Assembly: GCF_900112185.1 (NCBI RefSeq)
Contig: NZ_FOKP01000014.1
Location: 89,036-153,035, forward strand
From: Allobosea sp. CRIB-10
GTDB taxonomy: Bacteria; Pseudomonadota; Alphaproteobacteria; Rhizobiales; Beijerinckiaceae
Direction of reading: 5' to 3'
DNA length: 64,000 nt
Positions 23,743 to 32,138 of the stretch are shown here, piece after piece. Every line of letters begins with the position of its first letter. Positions within the stretch are counted from its first letter, which is position 1. The translations under genes were made by a program, and so were the position numbers. The notes under the pieces were generated by a model that worked only from the letters and a program-made list of their open reading frames with translations, made no database searches and had not been told where the DNA came from.

Positions 23743-24621
23743 TTACCGCTTCAGCATCCGCTCGATCTCAGCCCGCAATTGCGGGCCGAGATCGCCGCGC
23801 TCCAGCGCATAGGCGACATTGGCGCTGAGGAAGCCGATCTTCGAGCCGGTGTCGTAGATGTCGCCATCGAAGCGGACGGCGAAGAATTTCTCCTGCTGCG
23901 CCAGCGCGATCATCGAATCGGTGAGCTGGATCTCGTTGCCGGCGCCCTTCTCCTGCTTGGCGAGCAGGTCGAAGATCGTCGGCTGCAGGATGTAGCGGCC
24001 GGTGATGTGCAGGTTCGACGGCGCCGTGCCTTTCGGCGGCTTCTCGACCATCTTGCTGATCTGCGAGACCTTGGCCTTGGCGTCGGCGACGCCGACGATG
24101 CCGTATTGATGGGTCTGGTCGTCCGGCACCGGCGCCACCGCGATATGGTTGCCGCCATGCTCCTCATAGGCGGCGATCATCTCGGCGAGGCAGCCCTTGC
24201 CGCTGGTGTGATGCAGCATGTCCGGCAGCAGCAGCGCGAATGGTTCATCGCCGACGATCTCGCGCGCGCACCAGACGGCATGGCCGAGGCCGAGCGGCGC
24301 CTGCTGGCGGGTGAAGCTCGAAGCGCCGGCGGCCGGCAGATCGTGCTTGAGCGCCTCCAGTTCCTTGGTCTTGCCGCGCTTGGCAAGCGTGTCGTCGAGC
24401 TCATAAGCCATGTCGAAATGGTCTTCGATCACAGCCTTGTTGCGGCCGGTGACGAAGACGAAATGCTCGATCCCGGCGGCGCGCGCCTCGTCGACCACAT
24501 GCTGGACCACCGGCCGGTCGACAATGGTCAGCATCTCCTTCGGGATCGCCTTCGTCGCAGGCAGGAAACGGGTGCCGAGGCCAGCGACGGGGAAGACCGC
24601 CTTGCGGATTTTCTTGATCAT
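23743..24621 (-). CDS. galU: UTP-glucose-1-phosphate uridylyltransferase
   Basis: A 292-aa GalU/ExoN enzyme making UDP-glucose for exopolysaccharide, LPS and glucans. The N-terminus IRKAVFPVAGLGTRFLPATK is the nucleotide-binding signature, followed by KEMLTIVDRPVVQHVVDEA. Further marks are LGLGHAVWCAR and FALLLPDML with the metal-binding Asp. It is divergent from galE, which uses its product. A 16-bp perfect GC palindrome at 24635-24650 lies just upstream of its start. Confidence 0.96.
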   Translation of the reverse strand: MIKKIRKAVFPVAGLGTRFLPATKAIPKEMLTIVDRPVVQHVVDEARAAGIEHFVFVTGRNKAVIEDHFDMAYELDDTLAKRGKTKELEALKHDLPAAGASSFTRQQAPLGLGHAVWCAREIVGDEPFALLLPDMLHHTSGKGCLAEMIAAYEEHGGNHIAVAPVPDDQTHQYGIVGVADAKAKVSQISKMVEKPPKGTAPSNLHITGRYILQPTIFDLLAKQEKGAGNEIQLTDSMIALAQQEKFFAVRFDGDIYDTGSKIGFLSANVAYALERGDLGPQLRAEIERMLKR

Positions 24622-24942
24622 GCGCGTCCATCTCGCGCGCCCGGGCGCGCGCCTGCTGAAGATCGGAGGGCTTCGGGAGAGCCGGCTTCGCCCGATTCAT
24701 GCCGGCGGCTCAAGGCTGGCCCGTGAATCTGGCGAAAGCCGGGCCGGCCCCATCTTCGAATACCAGTCGGGCCTTGCCGATACGTCAACGTTTTTGCGGT
24801 AACGTACCGGATTTGCTGCCCTCCCCTGCAATCCTGCACGGCTTCATCGGAACCATGCCCGAGATTAGCCATGCCAGGGAGACAGGCTGGATCGAACTGT
24901 CGTGATTCCGGTCTATGCCGGTCACGTGACGAGGAGACGAAG
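24622..24942. other. Divergent galU-galE intergenic region, no gene seen
   Basis: A 321-base gap. It contains the palindrome GCGCGCCCGGGCGCGC at 24635-24650 and an AT-richer patch at 24776-24820 (AACGTTTTTGCGGTAACGT) that could hold a promoter for one of the flanking genes. Short frames crossing it lack ribosome sites or recognisable content. Confidence 0.5.
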
Positions 24943-25932
24943 ATGGCGATTCTGGTTTCGGGCGGGGCCGGCTATATCGGCAGCCATATGGTCCTCGAGC
25001 TTCTGGACCGTGGCGAGAAGGTCGTGGTGCTCGACGATCTCTCGACCGGCTTCTGGTGGGCGGTGCCGCAGGAGGCGACCCTCGTGCGCGGCGACATGGG
25101 CGACCAGGCCCTGGTCGAGCGCACCATCGCCGAACATGGCATCAGCGAGATCGCGCATTTTGCCGCCAAGATCGTCGTGCCGGATTCGGTCACCGATCCA
25201 CTCGGCTACTACCACAACAACACCGTCAAGACGCGCGCCCTCCTGGAGAGCGCGGTGCGCGGCGGCGTCAAGCATGTGATCTTCTCCTCGACCGCGGCCG
25301 TCTATGGCGAGCCGCCGGTCTCGCCGGTGCCGGAGGAGATCGCGCTCAACCCGATCAACCCCTATGGCCGCTCCAAGCTGATGAGCGAATGGATGCTCGG
25401 CGACGTCGCCTGCGCCCACGGCCTGTCTTACGTCGCGCTGCGCTATTTCAACGTCGCCGGCGCCGATCCCAAGGGGCGGTCGGGCCAGTCCAGCACCAAC
25501 GCCACCCATCTGATCAAGGTCGCGAGCCAGGCGGCGCTCGGCCAGCGCGCCGGACTCGACATCTTCGGTACCGATTATCCGACGCCGGACGGCACCTGCA
25601 TCCGCGACTATATCCACGTCACCGACCTCGCCCGCGCCCATCTGTCGGCTCTCGACCATCTGCGCACCGGCGGCGGCAATCTGACGCTGAACTGCGGCTA
25701 TGGCCGCGGCTATTCGGTCAAGGAAGTCACGGAAGTGGTGAAGCAGGTCTCGGGCGTCGATTTCCCGGTCCGGCTCTCGCCGCGACGCCCCGGCGATCCG
25801 GCCGCGCTCGTCGCCAAGGCCGACCGCATCCGCGCCGAGCTCGGCTGGCAGCCAGAGCATGACGATCTCACTGAGATCGTCACCCAGGCGCTGGCCTGGG
25901 AGGAGAGCCTGCGCAAGCGCAATGCGAGCTAA
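24943..25932 (+). CDS. galE: UDP-glucose 4-epimerase
   Basis: A 329-aa extended short-chain dehydrogenase. The NAD motif GGAGYIG is at residues 7-13, the catalytic pair is Y141 and K145 in NPYGRSK, Ser/Thr is in FSSTAAVYG, and YIHVTDLARAH follows in the C-terminal half. It interconverts UDP-glucose and UDP-galactose for surface polysaccharide. ATG 24943 has a GAGGAG site 12 bases upstream; the frame extends to 24871 without a better start. It works with the neighbouring galU. Confidence 0.94.
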   Translation: MAILVSGGAGYIGSHMVLELLDRGEKVVVLDDLSTGFWWAVPQEATLVRGDMGDQALVERTIAEHGISEIAHFAAKIVVPDSVTDPLGYYHNNTVKTRALLESAVRGGVKHVIFSSTAAVYGEPPVSPVPEEIALNPINPYGRSKLMSEWMLGDVACAHGLSYVALRYFNVAGADPKGRSGQSSTNATHLIKVASQAALGQRAGLDIFGTDYPTPDGTCIRDYIHVTDLARAHLSALDHLRTGGGNLTLNCGYGRGYSVKEVTEVVKQVSGVDFPVRLSPRRPGDPAALVAKADRIRAELGWQPEHDDLTEIVTQALAWEESLRKRNAS

Positions 25933-25946
25933 CACCGCATTCTCTC

Positions 25947-26065
25947 AGCCCTCATCCTGGAGAGCGATCGCAGATCGCGTCTCGAAGGATGCTCCACGAG
26001 GCTCGAGAGACAGCTGAAGCATCCTTCGAGACGGCCGCTGATGCGGCCTCCTCAGGATGAGGGCT
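25947..26065. repeat. Cruciform-forming intergenic repeat, family B
   Basis: The outer arms AGCCCTCATCCTG (25947-25959) and CAGGATGAGGGCT (26053-26065) are perfect inverses. An inner 16-bp arm, CGTCTCGAAGGATGCT, has its exact inverse AGCATCCTTCGAGACG. Smaller GCGATCG/CGATCGC-like and GGCCGC/GCGGCC hairpins sit between them. This CTCATCCTG...GAAGGATG type is familiar from Hyphomicrobiales genomes. It lies just after galE, and only one copy was seen here. Confidence 0.75.
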
Positions 26066-26171
26066 TTATGTTTGGCTGCTGGCGAAGAGATTTGGCGCGG
26101 CGTTAACCCATGGTTAACCTCGATCGGGCGCTGTGGTGGAAAGACCCCGCGACCGAGCCAGAGGAGCAACC

Positions 26172-27407
26172 ATGCGCCCCGTCACCGTTCTCGCCTTCGC
26201 AGCGGCGCTCGGCCTCGGGCCGGCGCTCGCGCAGACGACGGGTTCGATCAATCCGGCGCGGGCGCAAGTCCCCAAGCCCGAGGCGCGGCCGGCTGCGCCG
26301 GGCTTCGACGGCTTCCTGCGGACGCTCTGGCCGATGGCGCAGGCGCGCGGCATCTCGCGCCAGACCTTCGACCTGGCCTTTCAAGGAGTAACGCCCGATC
26401 CCTCCATCGTGGCGCTGACTCGCAAGCAATCGGAATTCACCGCGCCGATCTGGAGCTATCTCAACAGCGCGGTCGGCGGCTCGCGCATCTCGCGTGGCCG
26501 CGAGATGCTCGACGCCCATGCCAGCGTGCTGGCCCAGGCCGAATCCCGCTATGGCGTGCCGAAGGAGATCATCCTCGGTATCTGGGGGATGGAGACCAAC
26601 TACGGCTCGTTCAAGGGCGACAAGGACGTGATCCGCTCGCTCGCGACCCTGGCGAGCATCCGCTATCGTGGCGACTTCTTCCGCGACGAGCTCCTGACCG
26701 CGCTGGAGCTGATCGAGAAGGGTCATGTTGAGCGCAGCGAATTGCGGGGATCCTGGGCCGGCGCCATGGGCCACACCCAGTTCATGCCATCGAGCTACAT
26801 GAAATACGCGGTCGACCAGACCGGCGATGGCCATGCCGACATCTGGACCTCGACCAGCGACGCCATCGCCTCGACCGCCAACTATCTCAAGGGCTATGGC
26901 TGGACCCCCGGCCTGCCCTGGGGGATCGAGGTCGTGATCCCTGAGGGCTTCGACCACAATCTCTACCGCGCCAGCTTCTCATCCTTCCGCTCGGCGGGCG
27001 TGCGCCGCGCCGACGGCGGCTCGCTGCCCTCCTCCGGTGAAGCGCGCCTGTTCTATCCGGCCGGCCATACCGGCCCGGCCATGCTGCTGACCGCGAATTT
27101 CGACGTCATCAAGAAGTACAACTCCTCCGACGCCTATGCGCTCGCCGTCGGCCATCTCGGCGACCGGATCGTCGGCAGGCCCGCCCTGCAGGGCGAATGG
27201 CCGGTCAAGGCACCACGCCTCGACAAGGCCGGCACCACCGACGTCCAGCGCCGGCTGAAGGCCCTCGGTCTCTACAATCACGACGCCGACGGGCGCATCG
27301 GCACCGGCACGCGCGAGGCGGTCAGACAGTATCAGCTGCGCGTCGGCATACTTGCCGACGGCTACCCGACCCCGGCGCTGCTGGCGCGGATGAAGGCGCC
27401 CCGCTGA
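26172..27407 (+). CDS. Lytic murein transglycosylase (MltB type) with peptidoglycan-binding domain
   Basis: A 411-aa exported enzyme. A signal peptide covers residues 1-20 (ends LGPALAQ). The SLT2/MltB catalytic domain spans about 45-335, with GIWGMETNYG placing the catalytic Glu at 141 and GSWAGAMGHTQFMPSSY after it. A C-terminal peptidoglycan-binding domain (TTDVQRRLKALGLYNHDADG) closes the protein. It cleaves glycan strands to 1,6-anhydro products in the periplasm. ATG 26172 has GAGGAG upstream. It is followed closely by the DUF459 gene, probably on one transcript. Confidence 0.92.
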   Translation: MRPVTVLAFAAALGLGPALAQTTGSINPARAQVPKPEARPAAPGFDGFLRTLWPMAQARGISRQTFDLAFQGVTPDPSIVALTRKQSEFTAPIWSYLNSAVGGSRISRGREMLDAHASVLAQAESRYGVPKEIILGIWGMETNYGSFKGDKDVIRSLATLASIRYRGDFFRDELLTALELIEKGHVERSELRGSWAGAMGHTQFMPSSYMKYAVDQTGDGHADIWTSTSDAIASTANYLKGYGWTPGLPWGIEVVIPEGFDHNLYRASFSSFRSAGVRRADGGSLPSSGEARLFYPAGHTGPAMLLTANFDVIKKYNSSDAYALAVGHLGDRIVGRPALQGEWPVKAPRLDKAGTTDVQRRLKALGLYNHDADGRIGTGTREAVRQYQLRVGILADGYPTPALLARMKAPR

Positions 27408-27475
27408 CAAAGCGGGCAATCGCGACTATATTGCCTTCCGGTGCCACTTCCCGACCGGCGCCGATCGAGAGCACG

Positions 27476-28723
27476 ATGCGTCCGCGTTCGCTCTTCATGG
27501 TACTGGCTGCGGCCCTGCTCGTGCTCGTCACCGGCGGGCCGATCTCGATCGCCCAGAACCCGGTGCCGCCGGGCCGGATACCGCAGGCGCCGCCGCAGGG
27601 GCGCAGCCTGTTCAACATGTTCTGGCAGATTCCCGAGAAGCCCGTCGCTCAGCCACGCCCGCAGCGTCAACGCGTTGCGCCGGTCCAGCAGCGCCGGGCG
27701 CCGACCCGCGTCGTCGTCCGAGACGATCCGGTCATCCCCAAGGTCGACGTCAACCACCACGTCCTGGTCATCGGCGACACGCTCGCCGGGCAGATCGCCG
27801 AAGGGTTGGAAGACAGCCTGCAAGACCGCGCCGACGTTGCGGTCGAAAACAAGGCCAAGGCCGATAGCGGCCTGGTCCGCAGCGATTTCTACGACTGGCC
27901 CAAAATGGCCGGCGAGCTGCTGGCGGCGGACGCCAAGGTCATGGTCGGCGTCGTCGTGCTCGGGCCGAACGACCGGCAGGTCATCCGCGAAGGCGAGATC
28001 ACCCATGAGCCGCTGAGCGAACGCTGGCTCCAGCTTTACAGGGCGCGGATCGAGGCGGTCGCCTCGGCCTTCAGCGCCAAGCGCGTGCCGCTGATCTGGG
28101 TCGGCGCGCCGCCGATGCAGAATCCTCGCCTATCCACCGACCTGACCACGCTGAACGATCTCTTTCGCAAGGGAACCGAGGGGGCCGGCGGCCAGTTCGT
28201 CGACCTCTGGGAGGCCTATGTCGACACGGAGAACCGCTATACGGCGATGGGGCCGGACGTGAACGGCCAAATCGCCCGGCTGCGGCTCGGCGACGGCGTG
28301 CATTTCACCAAGGCCGGCGCCCGCAAGGCGGCTCATTTCGTCGACGTCGTCATCCGCCGCATCCTGGAGAAGACACCGACGCAGAATGTCATCGCCCTGC
28401 CCGTTCCTCCCGAGGCAGAGGGCACGCCCTCGCCGCCGCCGCAGCCCATGGATGTCGAACGGCTGATCGACCGCATGGTCAGCGGCGCGCCGACCGATCT
28501 TCCGCTCTTACCCGTGGTCCCGCCCAGGCCGCTCGCCGGCCCGATCCTGCCCCTGACCGGGGCGGTCTCCCTGGGCGGCGATGCGGCGCTGATCGCCTCG
28601 ATCCAGGAAGCGCGCGGCCGCGGCGATATTGCCGCAGGGCTCGACCGCGTCTTCGGCCAGGGCATCGCGCCTGAGCCGCGCCCCGGCCGCGCCGACGATT
28701 TCCGCTGGCCGCGGGGCAATTGA
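27476..28723 (+). CDS. DUF459 SGNH-hydrolase-like exported protein
   Basis: A 415-aa protein. An N-terminal signal sequence spans residues 4-26, a Pro/Arg-rich linker runs to about 85, and an SGNH-fold DUF459 domain covers about 92-305. Block I reads VIGDTLAG (residues 98-105), so the position of the usual catalytic Ser is Thr102. Block V is DGVHFTKAGARK with Asp and His intact. A Pro-rich C-terminal tail of about 110 residues follows. The family is linked to acyl esterase or transferase work on envelope polysaccharide. It lies 68 bases after the transglycosylase gene. Confidence 0.8.
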   Translation: MRPRSLFMVLAAALLVLVTGGPISIAQNPVPPGRIPQAPPQGRSLFNMFWQIPEKPVAQPRPQRQRVAPVQQRRAPTRVVVRDDPVIPKVDVNHHVLVIGDTLAGQIAEGLEDSLQDRADVAVENKAKADSGLVRSDFYDWPKMAGELLAADAKVMVGVVVLGPNDRQVIREGEITHEPLSERWLQLYRARIEAVASAFSAKRVPLIWVGAPPMQNPRLSTDLTTLNDLFRKGTEGAGGQFVDLWEAYVDTENRYTAMGPDVNGQIARLRLGDGVHFTKAGARKAAHFVDVVIRRILEKTPTQNVIALPVPPEAEGTPSPPPQPMDVERLIDRMVSGAPTDLPLLPVVPPRPLAGPILPLTGAVSLGGDAALIASIQEARGRGDIAAGLDRVFGQGIAPEPRPGRADDFRWPRGN

Positions 28724-28744
28724 AGCAGCGGAGCCGCTCCGTCT

Positions 28745-28879
28745 TTCCGGGTCACGCCAAAGGCGTGAGCCCGGAACCCATAACCACAGCGCATTTCCAG
28801 AAGGTCGATGATCGGTGAGTCTTGGTCGGCTCTGCCTGTGTTCATGGGTTCCAGGCTCGCTGCGATGCAGCGTCCCGGC
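28745..28879. repeat. Intergenic repeat, family C
   Basis: An inverted element in the convergent gap between the DUF459 gene and the glycosylase gene. The left part holds TCACGCC-AAA-GGCGTGA followed by AGCCCGGAACCCAT, and the right part mirrors it as ATGGGTTCCAGGCT. It resembles a common Hyphomicrobiales dispersed repeat and could terminate both genes. A single copy is in the window. Confidence 0.6.
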
Positions 28880-28891
28880 AAGACGGCATGG

Positions 28892-30046
28892 TTATCCCAG
28901 CTGAAAGCGCTCGAAGCGCTGCATCTCCTCGTCGACCCGCCGCCGCAGCTCCGCAGACGGCTCAGGCTCCAGCCAAGTCCATTGCTGCACCAGGAGCTTG
29001 CGCGCCGCCCGGTCGGTCTTGAGGTCGGCGACGGCGACGATGCGGTCCCCCGCCAGCACCGGCAGGCCGAAATAGCCGAAGACGCGCTTTTCCTTCGGCA
29101 AATAGGCCTCGAAGACATGGTCATAGCCGAAGAACAGCTTCAGCCGCTTGCGCTGGATGATCAGCGGGTCGAAGGGCGAGAGGATGTGGACGAGGCTGTC
29201 GTCGACCGGCTCCGATGGCTCCAGCACCTCCGGCATCGCCCAATGCGGGGTCTTCGCGGCACCCTCGATCGCGACCGGCACCAGCTCCTTGCGCCTGACG
29301 CGCGCCGCGATCAGTTCGGCGATCGCCTTCTTGCTGGGCGCATCGAGATGGCAGATCGAATCCAGGCTGACGATCCCTTGCGCCCGCAACGCCCGGTCGA
29401 GCTTGTAGGCGGCGACCTGACGTTCCGACGCCGGCGCCGGCTGCTGGTCCCAGCCGAAATGCCGGTCGATCAGCTCATAGGTCTTGAGCATGCCGGCGCG
29501 GGCCGAAATCGCGAGCTCGCCATCATAGAAGGCGCGCTCGAGCAGGCCTTTTGACGGCTTCTTGCTGGCCCAGAGATGCGTCTTCTCGACCAGCACGTCA
29601 GTGTCGATGTCGCGGATGGTGAGGGCGCCGTCCTTGCGGATTCGGCGCAGCAGCTTGCGCGTCTCCTCGCGGCTGCCGACCGCAGCCCAGCGCTTCGGCT
29701 CGGCGCGATGTGCCTTCATCGCCGGCAGGAAATAGCGCAGGTCCGCAGTCGGCACATAGGACAACGCATGCGTCCAGTACTCGAACACCGATTTGTCCTG
29801 CGACTGCGCCTGCGCGAGGTCGTCGCGGCTATAGCCGGGAATCCGGCTGTAGAGGATGTGGTGGTGACAGCGCTCGATCACGTTGATCGTATCGATCTGG
29901 ACATAGCCGAGATGGGCGACCGCCGCCGCCGTCGCCTCCGCGCCAGAACCGAAGGGCTCGCGCATGTCGAGCTTCTGGGCCTTGAGCCAGCCCCGGCGCG
30001 CCGCCGCCTTGTCGAGTGTCAGAATCTTTCGCGGTCGCGTCGCCAT
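28892..30046 (-). CDS. AlkX/YcaQ-family DNA glycosylase (winged helix domain protein)
   Basis: A 384-aa protein of the HTH_42/AlkZ-like superfamily. Residues 50-52 read Gln-Ile-Asp in GYVQIDTINVIERCHHH, the Q-hydrophobic-D motif that separates YcaQ/AlkX enzymes from AlkZ (Q-x-Q). AlkX removes alkylated bases and unhooks interstrand crosslinks. Other marks are SRIPGYSRDDL, VFEYWTHALSYVP and HILSPFDPLI, all usual in the family. The whole length appears intact. Confidence 0.87.
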   Translation of the reverse strand: MATRPRKILTLDKAAARRGWLKAQKLDMREPFGSGAEATAAAVAHLGYVQIDTINVIERCHHHILYSRIPGYSRDDLAQAQSQDKSVFEYWTHALSYVPTADLRYFLPAMKAHRAEPKRWAAVGSREETRKLLRRIRKDGALTIRDIDTDVLVEKTHLWASKKPSKGLLERAFYDGELAISARAGMLKTYELIDRHFGWDQQPAPASERQVAAYKLDRALRAQGIVSLDSICHLDAPSKKAIAELIAARVRRKELVPVAIEGAAKTPHWAMPEVLEPSEPVDDSLVHILSPFDPLIIQRKRLKLFFGYDHVFEAYLPKEKRVFGYFGLPVLAGDRIVAVADLKTDRAARKLLVQQWTWLEPEPSAELRRRVDEEMQRFERFQLG

Positions 30047-30386
30047 CTGGGCAAGCTAGCGACAAGCCGGTGCGCCGATAAGTGGCGATGGCCCGCATTC
30101 CTGACAGAAGCTGTCGGCGGCGACGAGTGACAGGCCCGGTATCTTGCCGGCCGTCTGCTTCATAGATCCGGAGCAGGCCTGCCGAGCTGGCGTCGATGAA
30201 GCCCTGGTCCGCCCCCTTGACACACGCTGCTTCCCAGCTTGCGATCGCCGATACGCTTTCCGCCGAAAGCGGACGGCTCTGAGCGCCGCAACTCAAACCT
30301 GGATCGGCTGCAGCCGAGCGGAACACCGGAACGATGGAGGTGCCGTGTGGAACAGTCCATGCGGCCCCGGCCGTTCCGGCAGAGGC
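30047..30386. other. Intergenic region between chemoreceptor and glycosylase genes, no supported gene
   Basis: A 340-base gap between two minus-strand genes. A minus-strand frame here continues into the next gene out of phase and gives a sequence I do not recognise. CTTTCCGCCGAAAGCGG at about 30256-30272 forms a small hairpin. Terminator and promoter functions are expected, but I cannot place them. Confidence 0.35.
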
Positions 30387-31901
30387 TCAGGCCGCCCGGC
30401 TGCGCCGAGCCGGTGCCGCGGCCTCCTCGCCTTGCGTTGTCCGGAAGGTGCTGACGAAACGGTTCAGGCGCTCGATCTGATCGAGCAGGGCCCGTGCCGA
30501 GGCGGCGCTTTCCTCGGCCAAAGCGGCATTGCTCTGGGTCATCTCGTCCATATGGCTGACGGTGCGGGCCATCTCGTCGATGCCGTTGGCCTGCTCGCCG
30601 GCGGCGGCGGCGATCTCGTTGACGGTGGACGAGACCTGCATCGAGGCCTCGACGATCTTCTCCAGCGTCTCGCCGGCCTGCCGGACCAGGCGCACGCCCT
30701 CGACGACCTCGATGTCGGAGGAACCGATCAGGCCGGTGATGTCCTTGGCGGCCTCGGCCGAACGCTGCGCCAGCGCCCGGACCTCGGCGGCGACGACGGC
30801 AAAGCCGCGCCCGGCATCGCCGGCCCTAGCGGCTTCGACGGCCGCATTCAAGGCCAGGAGGTTGGTCTGGAAGGCGATGCCGTCGATCACGCTGGTGATC
30901 TCGGAGATCTTCTTTGAGGCCCCCTCGATGCGCGCCATCGCCTCGATCGCGTCCTTGACGATCTCGCCGCCGGTGCGTGCCACGGCCGAGGCATTGTCCG
31001 CCAGCGTCACCGACTGGCGGGAGGACTGCGCCGAGCTCTTGACCGAGGCGGTGAGCTCCTCGGTGGTCGCCGCGGTCTGCTGCAGGGCCGATGCCTGCTG
31101 CTCGGTGCGTGACGACAGGTCGTTGGCGCCGCTGTTGATCTCCTGCGAGGAGGCGGCGATGGCGGCGGAGCTGGTCTTGATGCTCGCGACCATCTCGCCG
31201 AGCTTGGTCATGGCATCGTTGAAATGGTCGCGGATGCTGGCGTATTCGGCCGGCATGTCGTCAGCCATGCGATGGGTCAGGTCGCCGCGCGCCAACGCCG
31301 CCATGCCATTGCCGACATAGCCGATCGCCTTGTCGCGCTCCTTCGCCTTGGCCTCCTCGACGGCACGAGCCTCGGCCTCGATCTTGAGGCGCGCCGCCTC
31401 CGAGGCTTCGAGATAGACCGAGATGGCGTAATCCATGTCGAGCAGGGCGGCCTTGACGATGGCGCCGATCTCGGCGCCGCGCTCGGCCGCGCCGTCGAGC
31501 TTGCCGCCGAAGCGGCTCTTAGGCCAGCGCTCCTCCAGCACCTTGGCGAGCAGATTCTCGAGCAGCAGGGCATAGCCGCCGATATACCAGCGCGGCTCCA
31601 GCCCGATCTTGGCATGGATCTGGCCGACGGTGGTGACGGCGCGGACATAGTCCTGGTCGAACTGGCCCTTGGCGATGCGGTTCCAGTGCGAGATCTGGCG
31701 GTTCTTCGCGCCGTCCATATGGGCGGCATTGCTGAAGAAGGCCTTGGTCTCGGGGAAGGCAGCGACCTGGGTGTAGAAGGCATCGAGCGCGCCGGGCAAG
31801 GCGCCGAGGATGCTCTTTTCCATTCCGGCGATGCGCTCCCGCGCCTCGCGATCGAGCTGCATGAAGTCCAGCCGTCTGTCGAGCTGATCCCCTGACGACA
31901 T
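30387..31901 (-). CDS. Globin-coupled methyl-accepting chemotaxis protein (HemAT-like)
   Basis: A 504-aa soluble chemoreceptor with no membrane helix. Residues about 5-180 are a protoglobin sensor, and [13 protein letters not shown] (93-105) carries the proximal heme ligand His96. A HAMP-like segment ([15 protein letters not shown]) follows at about 210-250. The methyl-accepting signalling domain contains [18 protein letters not shown] with the conserved hairpin tip. The C-terminus ends in ARRSRAA, without a CheR-binding pentapeptide. It should sense O2 or another gas and signal to CheA. ATG 31901 is chosen over TTG 31916. Confidence 0.93.
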   Translation of the reverse strand: MSSGDQLDRRLDFMQLDREARERIAGMEKSILGALPGALDAFYTQVAAFPETKAFFSNAAHMDGAKNRQISHWNRIAKGQFDQDYVRAVTTVGQIHAKIGLEPRWYIGGYALLLENLLAKVLEERWPKSRFGGKLDGAAERGAEIGAIVKAALLDMDYAISVYLEASEAARLKIEAEARAVEEAKAKERDKAIGYVGNGMAALARGDLTHRMADDMPAEYASIRDHFNDAMTKLGEMVASIKTSSAAIAASSQEINSGANDLSSRTEQQASALQQTAATTEELTASVKSSAQSSRQSVTLADNASAVARTGGEIVKDAIEAMARIEGASKKISEITSVIDGIAFQTNLLALNAAVEAARAGDAGRGFAVVAAEVRALAQRSAEAAKDITGLIGSSDIEVVEGVRLVRQAGETLEKIVEASMQVSSTVNEIAAAAGEQANGIDEMARTVSHMDEMTQSNAALAEESAASARALLDQIERLNRFVSTFRTTQGEEAAAPARRSRAA

Positions 31902-32138
31902 GATGTGATCCCCCAATCACGATGCGCGGCGCCGCTTGGCCACTTTGGAATGGAAGCAAAGTATGGTTAAGAAACCGACAATGGTTGCTTAGCCAGTTTA
32001 CTGCCCGTTTTGCGTGCTGTGCCGTTTCGACAAGCCGCCGCTGATTGCAGAAGGGCAAAGCCGTTCTGACGGCGCGAATTCCGATCGGGCGAAAACCGCG
32101 CTAAGAGGGCGGCGCATATCGGTCGGAACAGGCAAAGC

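Noticed and set aside
30047..30386. Small minus-strand gene between glycosylase and chemoreceptor
   Set aside because: The frame has no clear ribosome site, runs out of phase into the next gene, and its product is not recognisable.
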